Assembly (NCBI GenBank): GCA_934045905.1
Contig: OW203762.1
Location: 16,462,345 to 16,526,344 of the forward strand
Length of the DNA: 64,000 nucleotides
Reading direction: 5' to 3'
From: Leuctra nigra
Lineage: Eukaryota > Arthropoda > Insecta > Plecoptera > Leuctridae
Position 1 is the first letter of the stretch, and every line of letters begins with the position of its first letter. The notes beneath the pieces were generated by a model. That model worked only from the letters and a program-made list of their open reading frames with translations, searched no databases and was not told the DNA's origin. Below, piece by piece: positions 21,821-33,092 of the stretch. Position numbers and translations under genes: made by a program.

Positions 21821-22390
21821 TTAAGACGGCTGGGTAGTGAGTTTGACCTTGAAGAGTTTTTTAATCGATTTTTATCAATATCTTTTAACAATGTAATTGT
21901 TAACAAAATAAGGCTTTGTACGAGTATTCAGAACAGTTCAATGAAAAAAATTCAATGGCTTGTAATGGTTTATTAGATTTATTTTGTCCTACAGACATTA
22001 GTAGTGCATTAGTAGTACATTAGTAGTGTTCCGAACATTAGTAAAATTATGGCACTAAGCATCTGTTGGACAAAATAAAACTAATAACTTATTCCAAACA
22101 AAGAAATTATTTTGATTGAACTGTTCTGAATACTCGTATGGTCGTGGAAATGTGTGTCGATCACCCTCCTTCTTCCCGTTCCATGCATATACATTCTATT
22201 CTCCCCCCTCCGGCAACCGATAGCATGGTAAACTCGTTTGAATGTGGTGGGGGGTGAATGGAGGGTGAGCGACACACAATTCCCAGACTGTACAAAGCCC
22301 TATTTTGTTAACAATTACATTGGTAAAAGATATTGATAAAAATCGATTTAAAAGCTCTTCAAGGCCACGCTCACTACTCAGCCCTCTTAA
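21821..22390. mobile_element. MITE with TTAA flanks and inverted arms
   Basis: TTAA stands at both ends (21821-21824, 22387-22390), with the element between. Terminal words GACGGCTGGGTAGTGAG and the reverse complement of CTCACTACTCAGCCCTC pair. The arms continue through CGATTTTTATCAATATCTTT, CAATGTAATTGTTAACAAAA and GAGTATTCAGAACAGTTCAA. The left arm is 21825-21937. The right arm is interrupted by a second MITE. TTAA duplication is typical of piggyBac-type targets, but the terminal bases do not follow the usual CCY start, so the class is tentative. Confidence 0.8.
22139..22290. mobile_element. Nested 152-bp MITE with TA target duplication
   Basis: Flanked by TA (22137-22138, 22291-22292). 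Its TIRs align over about 30 bp: TGGTCGTGGAAATGTGTGTC on the left, and CAGTCTGGGAATTGTGTGTC from the reverse of the right end, followed by CTCACCCTCC-like bases. The uninterrupted arm of the host MITE (GGCTTTGTACGAGTATTC) shows the empty site. TA duplication and the CAGTC start fit a Tc1/mariner (pogo-like) derivative. Confidence 0.85.
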
Positions 22391-24652
22391 TATGGGTTTC
22401 AATAAACGAGGATGTACCGGTATTGAATGTTTTAAATTGAATGATGCTTGGGGATGAAGGAGGATTCCAGAGAAAACGCGGCGTTTCCTGGAAATAACGA
22501 TAATGTATATTCAGGCGATGTGTAAGGTAGCGGATAATTCCTTCACTACTGCATATTATCGTATAAAGCAGTCATATAACCTTGACACGAAGAAGGAAAG
22601 GAATAACACTAAAAAATTATGTAAATATCGCTCAAGTTACTAAAAGCAGAATGTCATTTGGTTAAATGGAGCCCTATGAAGCAATCAAATGCTTTTTAAG
22701 GGGCAATTTTGTATTAGTGTTGGTGTATAAAGGAATGTTATCGAGTGACACACAAAATAACAGGAATATCACGCAAATAGTTTTCGGAATTCCTTCAGAA
22801 GCCTGACATGACAAGGTTGTTGTGAACACAAACGTTTATTATTATAATGTGAGTAAAATTTAACTCCCGATCGTTTTTAATGCATCGATATTTATGTTAC
22901 ATTAAACGTGGTCTTATTACATTTGGTGGCAGCGGTAGGTATTATTTTGTGAAATTTAATCTGTGATAATATTATTTCTATAACAGTGCATAACTATTTA
23001 TATTGATTCAATTTGTATAAAATGTAGTATAAAATAATATTTGTAGAAAAATTATTTTAAAAATAACACGACAGTTTGTTTTAAAAATTTGAAGCTACCA
23101 CGAAGTAATAATTAAGGCATACCATTTAAAAAACATGACAGGATAATGTTTAACACAATGCATCTTTTAACAGAACATAATTGTCAATTTATCGAGGTAG
23201 CTCAAAGAGAAGTGTAAAATATCCCAAAACAAGAGAACGTATTACAAAAACAAGAAGATTATATGTCAAGCTCAAATATATAAACTGTGAGACCAATGTT
23301 TCTTGACATTGTTTAAATTACTCTGTCAGGGGATATTTTTTACAAGACCTCCCCTTGTTTAATGATTCTACGACAAGGGGTTGTAATTATTCTGTCGAGG
23401 AGGTGCAACAACCCGCTTATTTCCACTCCCGTTCGCAACATCAATATGCTTATTAATTCTCATTATTTCCTGCGCCTCACTGGCGAAATTATAACAAATA
23501 TCTAGTTAAAATGTAAATATTTTCATATGAAATAACGTGAAACACAAATTTTTAACACTTGTTTGCATTTCATTATAAGTTGAATGTTTGAAAAGGACCC
23601 CTTATATTCGTATTAATTGCATCTGGTTTCCTATTGCGATGAATGATATTTTGCTTTCATTGTTAGATAGTTTGCGAGTTCAAGTGTGAACACTTCTCAT
23701 ATCGTGTTAGCTCTGTGGCATGTGTTTGTATTACCAAACGCGAGTCAGAAAACTGAATTAAAACAACTCGTGCATATTTTCACCCTACTGCACTTTGTGG
23801 AGGAGTTTCAACGAATGGAAATAAAAAGCAACAAAGTGTGGCGGTATTTGTGTCGGTGTGTTTTCAATTTATAATTCAAAACACAATCATGTTCACAGAA
23901 CGTTGATTTTTTCTATTATAAAGATTGTTAATAAAATGTCGGCACGTTTCAGCTTGTGGTATTTTTACCCTTGGTAGGGTGAAGGTGATGTTTAATTTTT
24001 AATATTTTTCACTCATAACTTTTTAATGCTACATGATCGTGGTCAGAGTATGGCGTTGATTGTTATATATTGGTATTATTCGGGCACAATTATTACCTAC
24101 GAAATTTTTATAAAAAATAAAAGAAATGCCGACACATCTTTTGAAGTGAAGCATTTATAACACTGATTTTGGTATAACGTATTAGTTTTCGTGTAAGTAT
24201 TAGCTATTGCCAGATAACTTTTTAAATCCAACCCAAGCGAGAACTTATTTGTGAATAGAAAGTCCATACCCTTTAAGTGTAAAAACTTATCACATTCCTT
24301 AAAAATGATTTACATTACATTGGCCTTCTCTTCTCTTCCCTTTTTTTTCTTTTTATGCCAAAAACAAGAAAACTCATAAATGCGATCGAACACGTATAAA
24401 TTAATTCAATGAGAAAGACTACGCTAAATTTCAGATGATAATGAAATATAAGGAGGAGTTCAATTCTTAAATTCTAACTCTTTTCTCCAAAAATGATCCC
24501 TCTCATAACTAAAATTGCCCCTTACTTTCTGCACATCGCTCCTTAATTATTATCCTCCAACTGAAGCAACAAAACATCGCACGCTTTCTATTATTTACTC
24601 TTCTCTTGTCAGGATAAACTTCAGAGATTCCAGGTGTCTCGTGTCTTATTAA
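22391..24652. other. Anonymous AT-rich DNA
   Basis: No supported gene or RNA. A weak inverted pair (CCCCTTG and CAAGGGG near 23352-23397) is too short to classify. Confidence 0.3.
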
Positions 24653-25777
24653 CCCAGAAAAAACACTCCGTGTAAAAATACCAGCCAAGTCTCTTTAACT
24701 ATAAAAAAAAATAGAAGAAATCTAAAAATTCAGCACTGAAAAGGAGTGATATCAAAAAAGGAGCCAAGTCAACGAATTTTCCAAATTTTAATCGTACCAT
24801 TGAAATAAAAATATCAACCCCCGAGAAATACTTAAAAAAAGGACTTGGCGCATCGTTTTTTTAAAGACACTTTTCTATCCTAAAAGTATAGGAAGAACTC
24901 TACAAGTATATTTTCCTGAGTATATCACATTCATTATCGACGAATCATACTACGTTTTAATATAACTAGTACTCTTACCTACTGGCAGTTTTGGTATTTT
25001 GTCAATATTCAGAGGAAATAAACGGATAAACGAATAACGAATAAACGGAAGCGGCCTAGTCTATTCGTTATTGCCACTATTTCTAGGGTCATATTAATCA
25101 ATCATACTTCTCAATATCGTGACTGAGGGAAATAGCGAAAGCGCTCATTACAAGAAGGCCGTCAATGAGATTTGTATAAGTGACTAGTGCACTGAGCCAT
25201 GCTGCTCAAATAATTACTGACTAGATTTTTATCTAAAGTAATACGTTATGTAATTTATGAATTTTTTTGGTATAAAATGTTAATTAATAGCAATTAATTA
25301 CACGGCGAGAAGGTTCAAAGTATAATGCTGTAGTAGGTATGTTGATGTACCCACAAAACTATAGGTACCTACCAATCACAAACACAACTGTTCTGTATTT
25401 ATTGCTTGTAAGACAATGCTATGTTTCTTTGCGTACTTATATTTAAATTTAAAATATTTTACAGAATGTTCAATATTTAATTTGAAAGTTTTGTCCCAAT
25501 TTTTCTAGGCATTTCTGAACTACGTAGTATGTGAGTGGCTTAAGCTTAAGAATAGAAAAATGTCTTTAAAAAAACGATGCGCCAAGTCCTTTTTTTAAGT
25601 ATTTCTCGGGGGTTGATATTTTTATTTCAATGGTACGATTAAAATTTGGAAAATTCGTTGACTTGGCTCCTTTTTTGATATCACTCCTTTTCAGTGCTGA
25701 ATTTTTAGATTTCTTTTATTTTTTTTTATAGTTAAAGAGACTTGGCTGGTATTTTTACACGGAGTGTTTTTTCTGGG
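24653..25777. repeat. Foldback module of copy 2 (229-bp arms)
   Basis: The arms are near-perfect inverted repeats from CCCAGAAAAAACACTCCG to AGACA..TTTTCTAT. Both arms contain a segment of about 70 bp, with CCCCCGAGAAATACTTAAA, that both arms of copy 1 lack. Both also share the copy-specific word TTTAACTATAAA. GCCAAGTC or its complement lies at 24684, 24763, 25660 and 25739. Confidence 0.95.
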
Positions 25778-25968
25778 ATATCACTTCTTTTGTTAGTTTA
25801 TACATACAGCTTGTAGCACATGTCCGAGCAGGGACTAATTTCTTTAAAAAAAATACGCCTCAACCGATTTGGTTACTATGAAAAGTTGCGTTTGGTATAA
25901 GATGACAATGATTATCCAAGAAGAATAGCTTAAGTTTCGTTATAATCGATCCAGCCGTTTTCGATACA

Positions 25969-26558
25969 TGACGTCACTTCCGGTTTTGAAATAGCGGCCG
26001 AATTCCGGTATAGGTAATAAGAAAACAATCTAGTTTTATCTAGTTGATACCTTCATGAACGACCATCTGAATTCCTAATCCCTATATTTCCGTAAAATCG
26101 GTCATGCCGTTTGTAATATATGACGTCACTTCCGGTTTCATTTAGTGGTTCCTGCCGCCATTTCCGGTACCATTAATTTATTTATTCATTTTTCACAATT
26201 GATTTTTCAAATAAATAGCAGAATGAATACGCAGGAGCTAGTTCAGTTGCAATCGGTACAGGCGTTTTAGATATATGACGTCACTTCCGGTTTCAGGAAT
26301 GGCGGCCGAGAACACTGCTACCTTGAATATATAAATTGTATTGTCTATGTTACAATGTAAGTTAATTATGTACGTATTTTAAGTATAATTTGTTGAAATA
26401 AGTTAAATATTGCGTATTTATGACGTCACTTCCGGTTTAGAAAATAAGAAAATAATATTTTTTTTATTGATACTTCATATAGATGACCATCTAAATCGAA
26501 TGGCGCTAATTTCGTTCTAATCGGTCCAGACGTTTTTGAGTTATGACGTCACTTCCGG
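25969..26558 (+). promoter_or_regulatory. Five CRE-ETS composite motifs in the body of copy 2
   Basis: TGACGTCACTTCCGGT occurs exactly at 25969-25984, 26121-26136, 26276-26291, 26421-26436 and 26543-26558. Each is in a degenerate module of about 125-155 bp that also has a TCGRTCCAGNCGTTT-like word. TGACGTCA is the CREB/ATF consensus and ACTTCCGG the ETS consensus. That they bind factors here is inference. Confidence 0.6.
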
Positions 26559-26990
26559 TTTAAAAATGGCGGCACAAAAAATCACAAGAGGCAAGGTATC
26601 ATCAGACGCCAAAAGTGCATATGTGGTAAAAGTTTCAGGTCGATCGGTTTAGCCGTTTAGGCTGTGGCGGTGATAGCAACGTTTCCTGATATCTTCAGAA
26701 TCAGAAAGTGGTGTAATTTCACTGTTTTCTCGGCCCTCTAGCTCGCAAACGGCATAACATATTGTTCCCTAATTTGGTATATGTAGTGGGGTGGGCCATA
26801 GCTCGAAATTTAGATATATCGCAACAATGTGAGATTTTCCAATTTTAAGATCCAGTAGGCCGAAAATGCCATGTTGTTGCTTACAGTAAAAGTGGTTGGT
26901 CTGCTCCTCAGTTTATTAGTCATTTACGGTATGTTGAGTGAGTGTGAGTGTACGGTACGACTTGGCTGGGTGGAGCGACCGCTCCACTAG

Positions 26991-29329
26991 ATATTTCGTA
27001 TTCCTGTTATTTTAAATTAGGTAGCTTGAAATCAGCACTTCTCCGGGGACCCCATTTCCATTCCCAACAGCTGCAGACAAACCCAAGCGAAATAGCACAA
27101 CAAACACCAGTTTTACGATAGTTGAAGACACGACACATCCGACTAAATACAGGCGGATTATCCTGGAATCTTTTTACACTGCTTCCTTGACATTTATTGC
27201 GCTTAATTTTCTATTCATAGTCGTTTGCTTTACGGAGTCAACATCTGTTGGTGGTAAAATCTTGTCGACATGCTTTATTGGTGTTTGGAGATGAAACGAT
27301 TATTGCGATGGATTGTCATAAACAAGTTTACACCGCACTTTGGAAACTAATCAGCAGCTAAGATGCGAAATGATAGGTGTGGAGTTGTAAATTAGGGTTG
27401 ATATTCATACTGGGGGAGAGAAGTATAAGTATAAATAGATTTAAATGAAATGCTGCTTTCATATTCTATAACATTCTTTGATTCCAATGCAAAAGCAAAC
27501 TACTACGTAAGCTGGTACTTAGTTAACTTATTTTTTCAAATTAAGTTTTGTAATTGTCATGCATTTTAAGAGCTCATGACCGTATAATTACGTTTTGAAC
27601 GTAATTTTAGTTTTAATTCTTCTTCTTAATTTTAATCTCCACATAAGTGGAGATAAAACAATTCCGTTGTGTGTTTTTGGATGTAAAAATTAGATAGCAA
27701 ATGTAAAAGTTTTTGACAGTTTTCTGTCCGTCTTTAAAACGTTTGCCCCAATTGTCCCAATTTTCGAAAAACGCCCGTTAGTAAAATTCCCTTCGGTAAG
27801 CTATCCGATTACCATTTTGTATAATTGTAGTTCTTTGTGCAGTGTGGAAATTCAGTATTACTTTGTTTAGTTTTCAACAAAATGTGATGACCATCTCTGC
27901 AGAATGATTACAAATCGCAAAATATTTTACATTTAAATATTATGTCAAATAGCAATGTGAGCATCTAAATGAGGATCATGCTCTTCATTCTTTCCAGTGA
28001 CAAGGTAATCTTTACCCTTGCATTTGCATTGTCCCTATGATTTTACCAGCATGAAACAGATTTTGAAGTGACTATGAAGACGTAAGAGGCTCAGAGAGTC
28101 TACAGTAAATTGCTGTAAATTACTCACTTTACATCGAATAGGTACACCATTTTCGAGAGTTCTAATTAGCTTCTGTTAAACTTCAAAAAGGTTCTTGGAA
28201 AAAAAATGAAAACCGTAGAGAAAAACGCCCGTGAAAATTTGCATAGACCTACGGTGATGGGGTGAATGTTTATTTAGATATTTTTACAAAAAAAAAACAT
28301 AATTACAAGTGCATGGAATACCCTTTGAAGTTACCTTTAAAGGAGGCCGTCGCGCCTACAGTTTAATGGAACATCGTCTAAATTTTAATATCCCCCTCCT
28401 CTTTCAACCTGCTCTGCTGACATTTAGCAAGAAACGGTCAAACATTGGACAGCGACGGTCAAACAGACTAAAAGTCTTGACAGTTTGATTGATCGGCACG
28501 GAGACAGAATGTTAAAGGATCAGACAAACAACGTAAAATGTGGGTTCATTTGACGAGTGTAGAAGCAATATTGTGATTAAATTGACAGAACTTAAATAAT
28601 AGAGTTCGAGAAAAACCTTTAAAAATCGAACGGGTCGTGTCCACTTTTGCAAATTGGAAAAATATACGATTGGTAAACCATGTATATGTTGGAAACAGAG
28701 GAATAATGAGATGCATCATTGCTGTTTCTTGAAAACTAAACTACCCTTTTTCTATTGATTTAATTGTAAACGCAGTCTTGTAGTGTGTACTTTTATCTAG
28801 TAATACATTAAAGTGAAAGAGTTGTAAAATTAGTGTATCTTTGGGTATCCGATGGAAGAGCTTTTTTTAATCAAATCATACTTTACTTTATTTAACAGAT
28901 ACACATTGACAAAAACCACAATATTGTCCAAAAATATACATCTAATGCCTGTCGCATTCCTTTAATTAACGAACGTTAAATATGAAGTATTTTCTAAAAA
29001 TATTGCGTCGATTGTCATTTTTTCTGGTTAGTAAACACATTCTTCAAAAATTAATGTTAGCTTGGTCAGAATAATGGGCTGAACAGGGCGAACTACTTAC
29101 AAACAATAGACAGAGATGGTGCCAAAAATGCCCACGGGAATGCTTGGTTGCGAAAATCAGATTTGTGTTTTACTAGAAACCCAAAAGAAACTCTCGTGCA
29201 ACGAACTATATTAGACGACTCAGAAGTAAGTCATTGGTTAACTCGTACAAGTTTTTAGATCACGTACAAGAAATGATCACCACGTATACAATAATTACAA
29301 CCCTCACGCTCACGGGAGAAGTTGACAAC
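26991..29329. other. Anonymous DNA
   Basis: No supported gene. One small perfect hairpin (ATCTCCAC-ATAA-GTGGAGAT, 27635-27654, extended by TTTA and TAAA) has no context that would assign it a role. Confidence 0.3.
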
Positions 29330-29640
29330 TCTTTTCTGTCCGCAATTTCCTCGCGAGACGCTACGCCTCGAGTGTTTTCGTTCTCATATCGCCCACGCGT
29401 CATAATGCGATCTGAAATCAGTGTAGCCGGTTGGCGTGCGACGCGGGGCATAAAGGCTGCCGACGCCATTGCCGGAAGGTGTCGGGAGGCGATTCGACAT
29501 GAGAAATCGCCATCAAGGAAGCCGTGAGACGCGGGCACTTCCGGTAGGTCGCGCACACGCAGAGGTCACGCCGGGGGGTGGGGGAGGGGGGGGGGGGGAG
29601 GCACGATCCGCGGCGGGGAGAAAATTACATTTTATATTGC
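29330..29640. promoter_or_regulatory. CpG-rich island, possible promoter or first exon
   Basis: A sharp rise in GC and CpG in otherwise AT-rich DNA, ending in G-runs (29573-29600). On plus, CATAAAGGC (near 29450) lies upstream of an ATG (about 29499) whose frame reads MRNRHQGSRETRALP before a consensus donor (CCGGTAGGT). Both strands stay open through the island, so openness proves little. It could equally be an unmethylated regulatory region. Confidence 0.3.
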
Positions 29641-30809
29641 AACCCCCGTTTGAAATTTGATAATAATTGAAGTTCTGCCGGGGTAGAGTGCTGCGAGATC
29701 CCGTTTTCGTTCTGATGAAATATATGTATTTTTCCCTATATTTCTGAACTAATTTGAGTGATGACAGTACATTTAAAAACTTACTACGTGTGAATCACGT
29801 GTTTGTTGTACCTATCCACACACTTCTGAACTTTATTAAAATTTAAATTTGTACCCACTGTTGGACAATCATATTTATCAAGAACACAAAAGTATGGATT
29901 CAACCATTTTGACGAACAATTCCACTTTTATACAAAATCAACAATTGTGTCTGAAACAATTTTTGTTCAGTGTGATCGTATTTCAAAAGGATTAGTCAAC
30001 TCAATTTGGTGAATAGCTGCCTTGGCGGAAGCAGAGAACATAAGACATTCGACCCCAATTCTAAAATCTACATAATATATTAACGTCATCCAAATAATAA
30101 TTCAATTATAATGCACCATTCATCCCCCATTCATATAACAACACATTTGACACTCAAATATTGTGTCAGCTTTTAGTCTAAACCCCATTACAATGTCACC
30201 ACAAGAGCGTCCCCCTTTTGTTCCACATTTCAATATCAACGAAAAGCTTCTAAAAAGTTTTAATGGAGAAGCTTTTCTTACCTACGGCTTAGAATAATGT
30301 GGTATGCGTAGGGCGAAGAAGACGGCTTAGAGCACTAAATAAGACTCCGCAGAGAATGCCAGGAAATAATATAAAGCAGATTCATGAATGTAAAACAGTG
30401 AGTTTACCGCATTTCTCAAGCCATCTTAGTTTTCAACGCAACAGCGGTGCAGAGAGAGAAAATATGTTTCTTCTTGAAAACAACGTCTCTAATTGATTAG
30501 AATTTATGTGTTCTACGCACGAGCCTTGCCAGAACCATGTTAATGTTTTACCACACACTGTTTCAATTCGAACGTTCAATTCACAATAAACTTGAACTAA
30601 TGTAGTTATTGTTTTATTACGAACATAACTAAACCGGTTGGAAGATATGTGGAGAGTAAATGTCAGCAGGGATTCACCGAGAACGTATTACACTTGTCGA
30701 TTGAACTTGGTCGATTATATTGTGAGAATGCAAGCCAATAATGAGAACCAAGAATTGAAATCCTGTTGTGAAGAAGCATTCTTTTATAAATTAAATATAA
30801 ATCCTACAT

Positions 30810-30840
<31 letters not shown>

Positions 30841-32667
30841 CGCATCGCCGTTGCTATACCAACCTTGACAAAGGTAAATATCTGGTGCTAAATTAACCAT
30901 TCGTACATGTGACTGCCATGTTCCCAAGCTCACACGGTTTACTTTTAGACATTGGACATAACTTTTAATTATATACGCCGACTTTATGTTCTAAATCTTC
31001 TACGAAATGAATTTCTAACTAGCTTTCTACAATTTCAGAATTTTCAGAGTCTAAAACTGTTTATTCAACAAGAAATATATTTTTAATTACAGAATCCGTT
31101 CAAAGTCAATGTCACAAGAAAATAAACCGTCAGAGAAATGAAAAGAATCCTGTAATTCAGCATTTTTGTCTCAGTAAGACGAGGTTTTGTTAGGATTAAA
31201 CTAATCCTGTCTTAATCCTTCAGTAAGGAGTGACGCTGCCAATCGGATTTCTTATGAACTAGACTTGATTAATGGATAGTTCATTCCAGTCTAAAAAAAG
31301 ATGGTTTACCGTTTCTTAGACTACCATAAGGTGAGAGTTCATGTTTCATAAGCGTTTAACAATTAATATTACTTTGAATTTGTGACACACCTGATAGAAA
31401 ATTGCAATAGAGTTCCCGCTTCTTTCACTTAATCATAGCTCACAGAAATGTGTGGGGTGGGACCAAGTTAATATAGATGTCAACTCTTGGTCCTATTACA
31501 ATGAAGATTTATATTTATCTTCATGGCAACGTATTAAGCTATTAAACAAGAAAATAAACACAAATCGATTAACTTCTCTTTAACTACACTAATATAGTTC
31601 TAGAGTGCTATCAAGAATCTAGTTTGACAACAGGAAAGAGTGGAATTGTTACTTCCATATATTAGGAAATGAATAGTCTTATATTCACGTCTTTCTAAAA
31701 AGTGATTTCCTGGATCAGAATAGCTTCAGATCACTGTAACTAACCTTGGACAGGCGTTAGGGGTAGTTTCTACAAAACTAGAAATCGATCAAATAATATC
31801 TAGACACCTGATTCGTCGAGTGCTAGTTGATTGAAAGTTTTGTTGCAGTACAAGCGGTGCCACAGATTGGATTTTACATTTTATTATTGAAATTTGAATA
31901 TAAGTATTGAAACAATAAAATATATTATGTACTTTTAAACGGTCATCAATATTGTCCAGAAGTAATTGTCTTTTCAGGTGATATTCTAAGGATATTAAGT
32001 AAAACAATTAACTATTTTCAAACCATACTTAAGTTTGTGGACACATTTTTCCAAGGAATTATGTAATATTGATTCAAAAAATACCTCTCAGAAAAGGACG
32101 TTAATTCACATTTTTGTTGAAATTAAAGTTTCCAAAATTATGCCTATATCGGAAAATTACCTTCGTATTTTATCCCTAGTTACAGCCGATCCCAAAACAA
32201 GATTTGAATCTAAGAAACATCTCTTCATTCTCCGCCCACAATCCAGTTCCATCAGCTCTGTTGTGTTCTAACACCAGCGTGAAAGTTGTGTGCGGGGCCT
32301 CAGCAGTGCGTGAGACAAGGCACGCAGCACGCAGCACTGGAGCACGACAGCACGGGGCTAATAAATAGAATTGTGTATTACACGATTCCCAGCTGATATC
32401 TAATTGTGTATAATCTAGTATCCTGTTTCCAACGCGCCTTCGATACACCCCCAAGACTTGCGTTTGAATAATTTCACTCTTTCCATGTTCACCTACGTCC
32501 GTTAGAAATAGACGGGGAATTTGGATTACTAAGTTTATGAATGTATTTATTTCGAATGACGATAGATTTGGTGTGTGGTTAAAAAAATAGTCACCTTACA
32601 AATTACTGATTGTACCTGAAGTTCACGTAAGTTTATGTCATGTAATTAGTATTTAGTTTGTATATTG
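29641..32667. other. Anonymous AT-rich DNA
   Basis: No supported gene. It contains a poly(A) run of about 28 (30813-30840), which may mark a decayed retroposon, and a GCA-rich patch (32305-32355, GCACGCAGCACGCAGCACTG). Confidence 0.3.
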
Positions 32668-32847
32668 GTTTATATTGTACAGTATTTATAGACAGTATAT
32701 ACTGTCTATAAATACTGTACAATATAAACACAGTATTTATAGACAGTATATACTGTCGATAAATACTGTACAATATAAACAATACAATACAATTCAGATT
32801 GTACAGTATTTATAGACAGTATATACTGTCTATAAATACTGTACAAT
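32668..32847. repeat. Three tandem long palindromes
   Basis: 32668-32729 is a perfect 62-bp palindrome centred on CAGTATATACTG. 32730-32769 is a shorter copy with one mismatch (GTCGAT for GTCTAT). 32798-32847 is a perfect 50-bp palindrome. All share ACAGTATTTATAGACAGTAT and its complement. Any could extrude as a cruciform or, if transcribed, fold into a long perfect hairpin. No TSD or element class is evident. Confidence 0.97.
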
Positions 32848-32957
32848 ATAAATTGTACACTATATAGTGTTTTATTAATAAAATTATGATGTTTCCAATT
32901 AGTATAGTTTTTTTAAACGAAATGTTCTAAGCGATTTGATTGCATTTTTAATTATAC

Positions 32958-33092
32958 TTCAATCCAGATTTAAAAAGCAGTATTAATATAAGTGATCAAT
33001 AAAACTTTTATGCATTATTAGTTATTTCAATCCAGATTTAAAAAGCAGTATTAATATAAGTGATCAATAAAACTTTTATGCACTATTAGTTA
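32958..33092. repeat. 68-bp tandem duplication beside Helitron-like copy F
   Basis: Two nearly identical units (TTCAATCCAGATTTAAAAAG ... TATTAGTTA) start at 32958 and 33026. The second ends exactly where copy F begins, consistent with the insertion having landed in the repeat. Confidence 0.9.

Larger units (their letters stand above)
24653..26990 (+). mobile_element. Foldback-plus-body element, copy 2
   Basis: It begins with a foldback (arms 24653-24881 and 25549-25777, spacer about 667 bp). A body follows with five modules each containing TGACGTCACTTCCGGT. It ends with the hairpin GTGGAGCGACCGCTCCAC directly joined to CTAG (26987-26990). Copy 1 at 9878-11144 has the same architecture on the opposite strand with three modules and shorter arms. 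GATATCCC at the foldback-body junction is shared, so the two parts belong to one element. No protein is encoded. Confidence 0.8.

Noticed and set aside
30638..30868. 76-codon frame ending in poly-lysine
   Set aside because: The lysines are a genomic poly(A) run; no domain or splice support.
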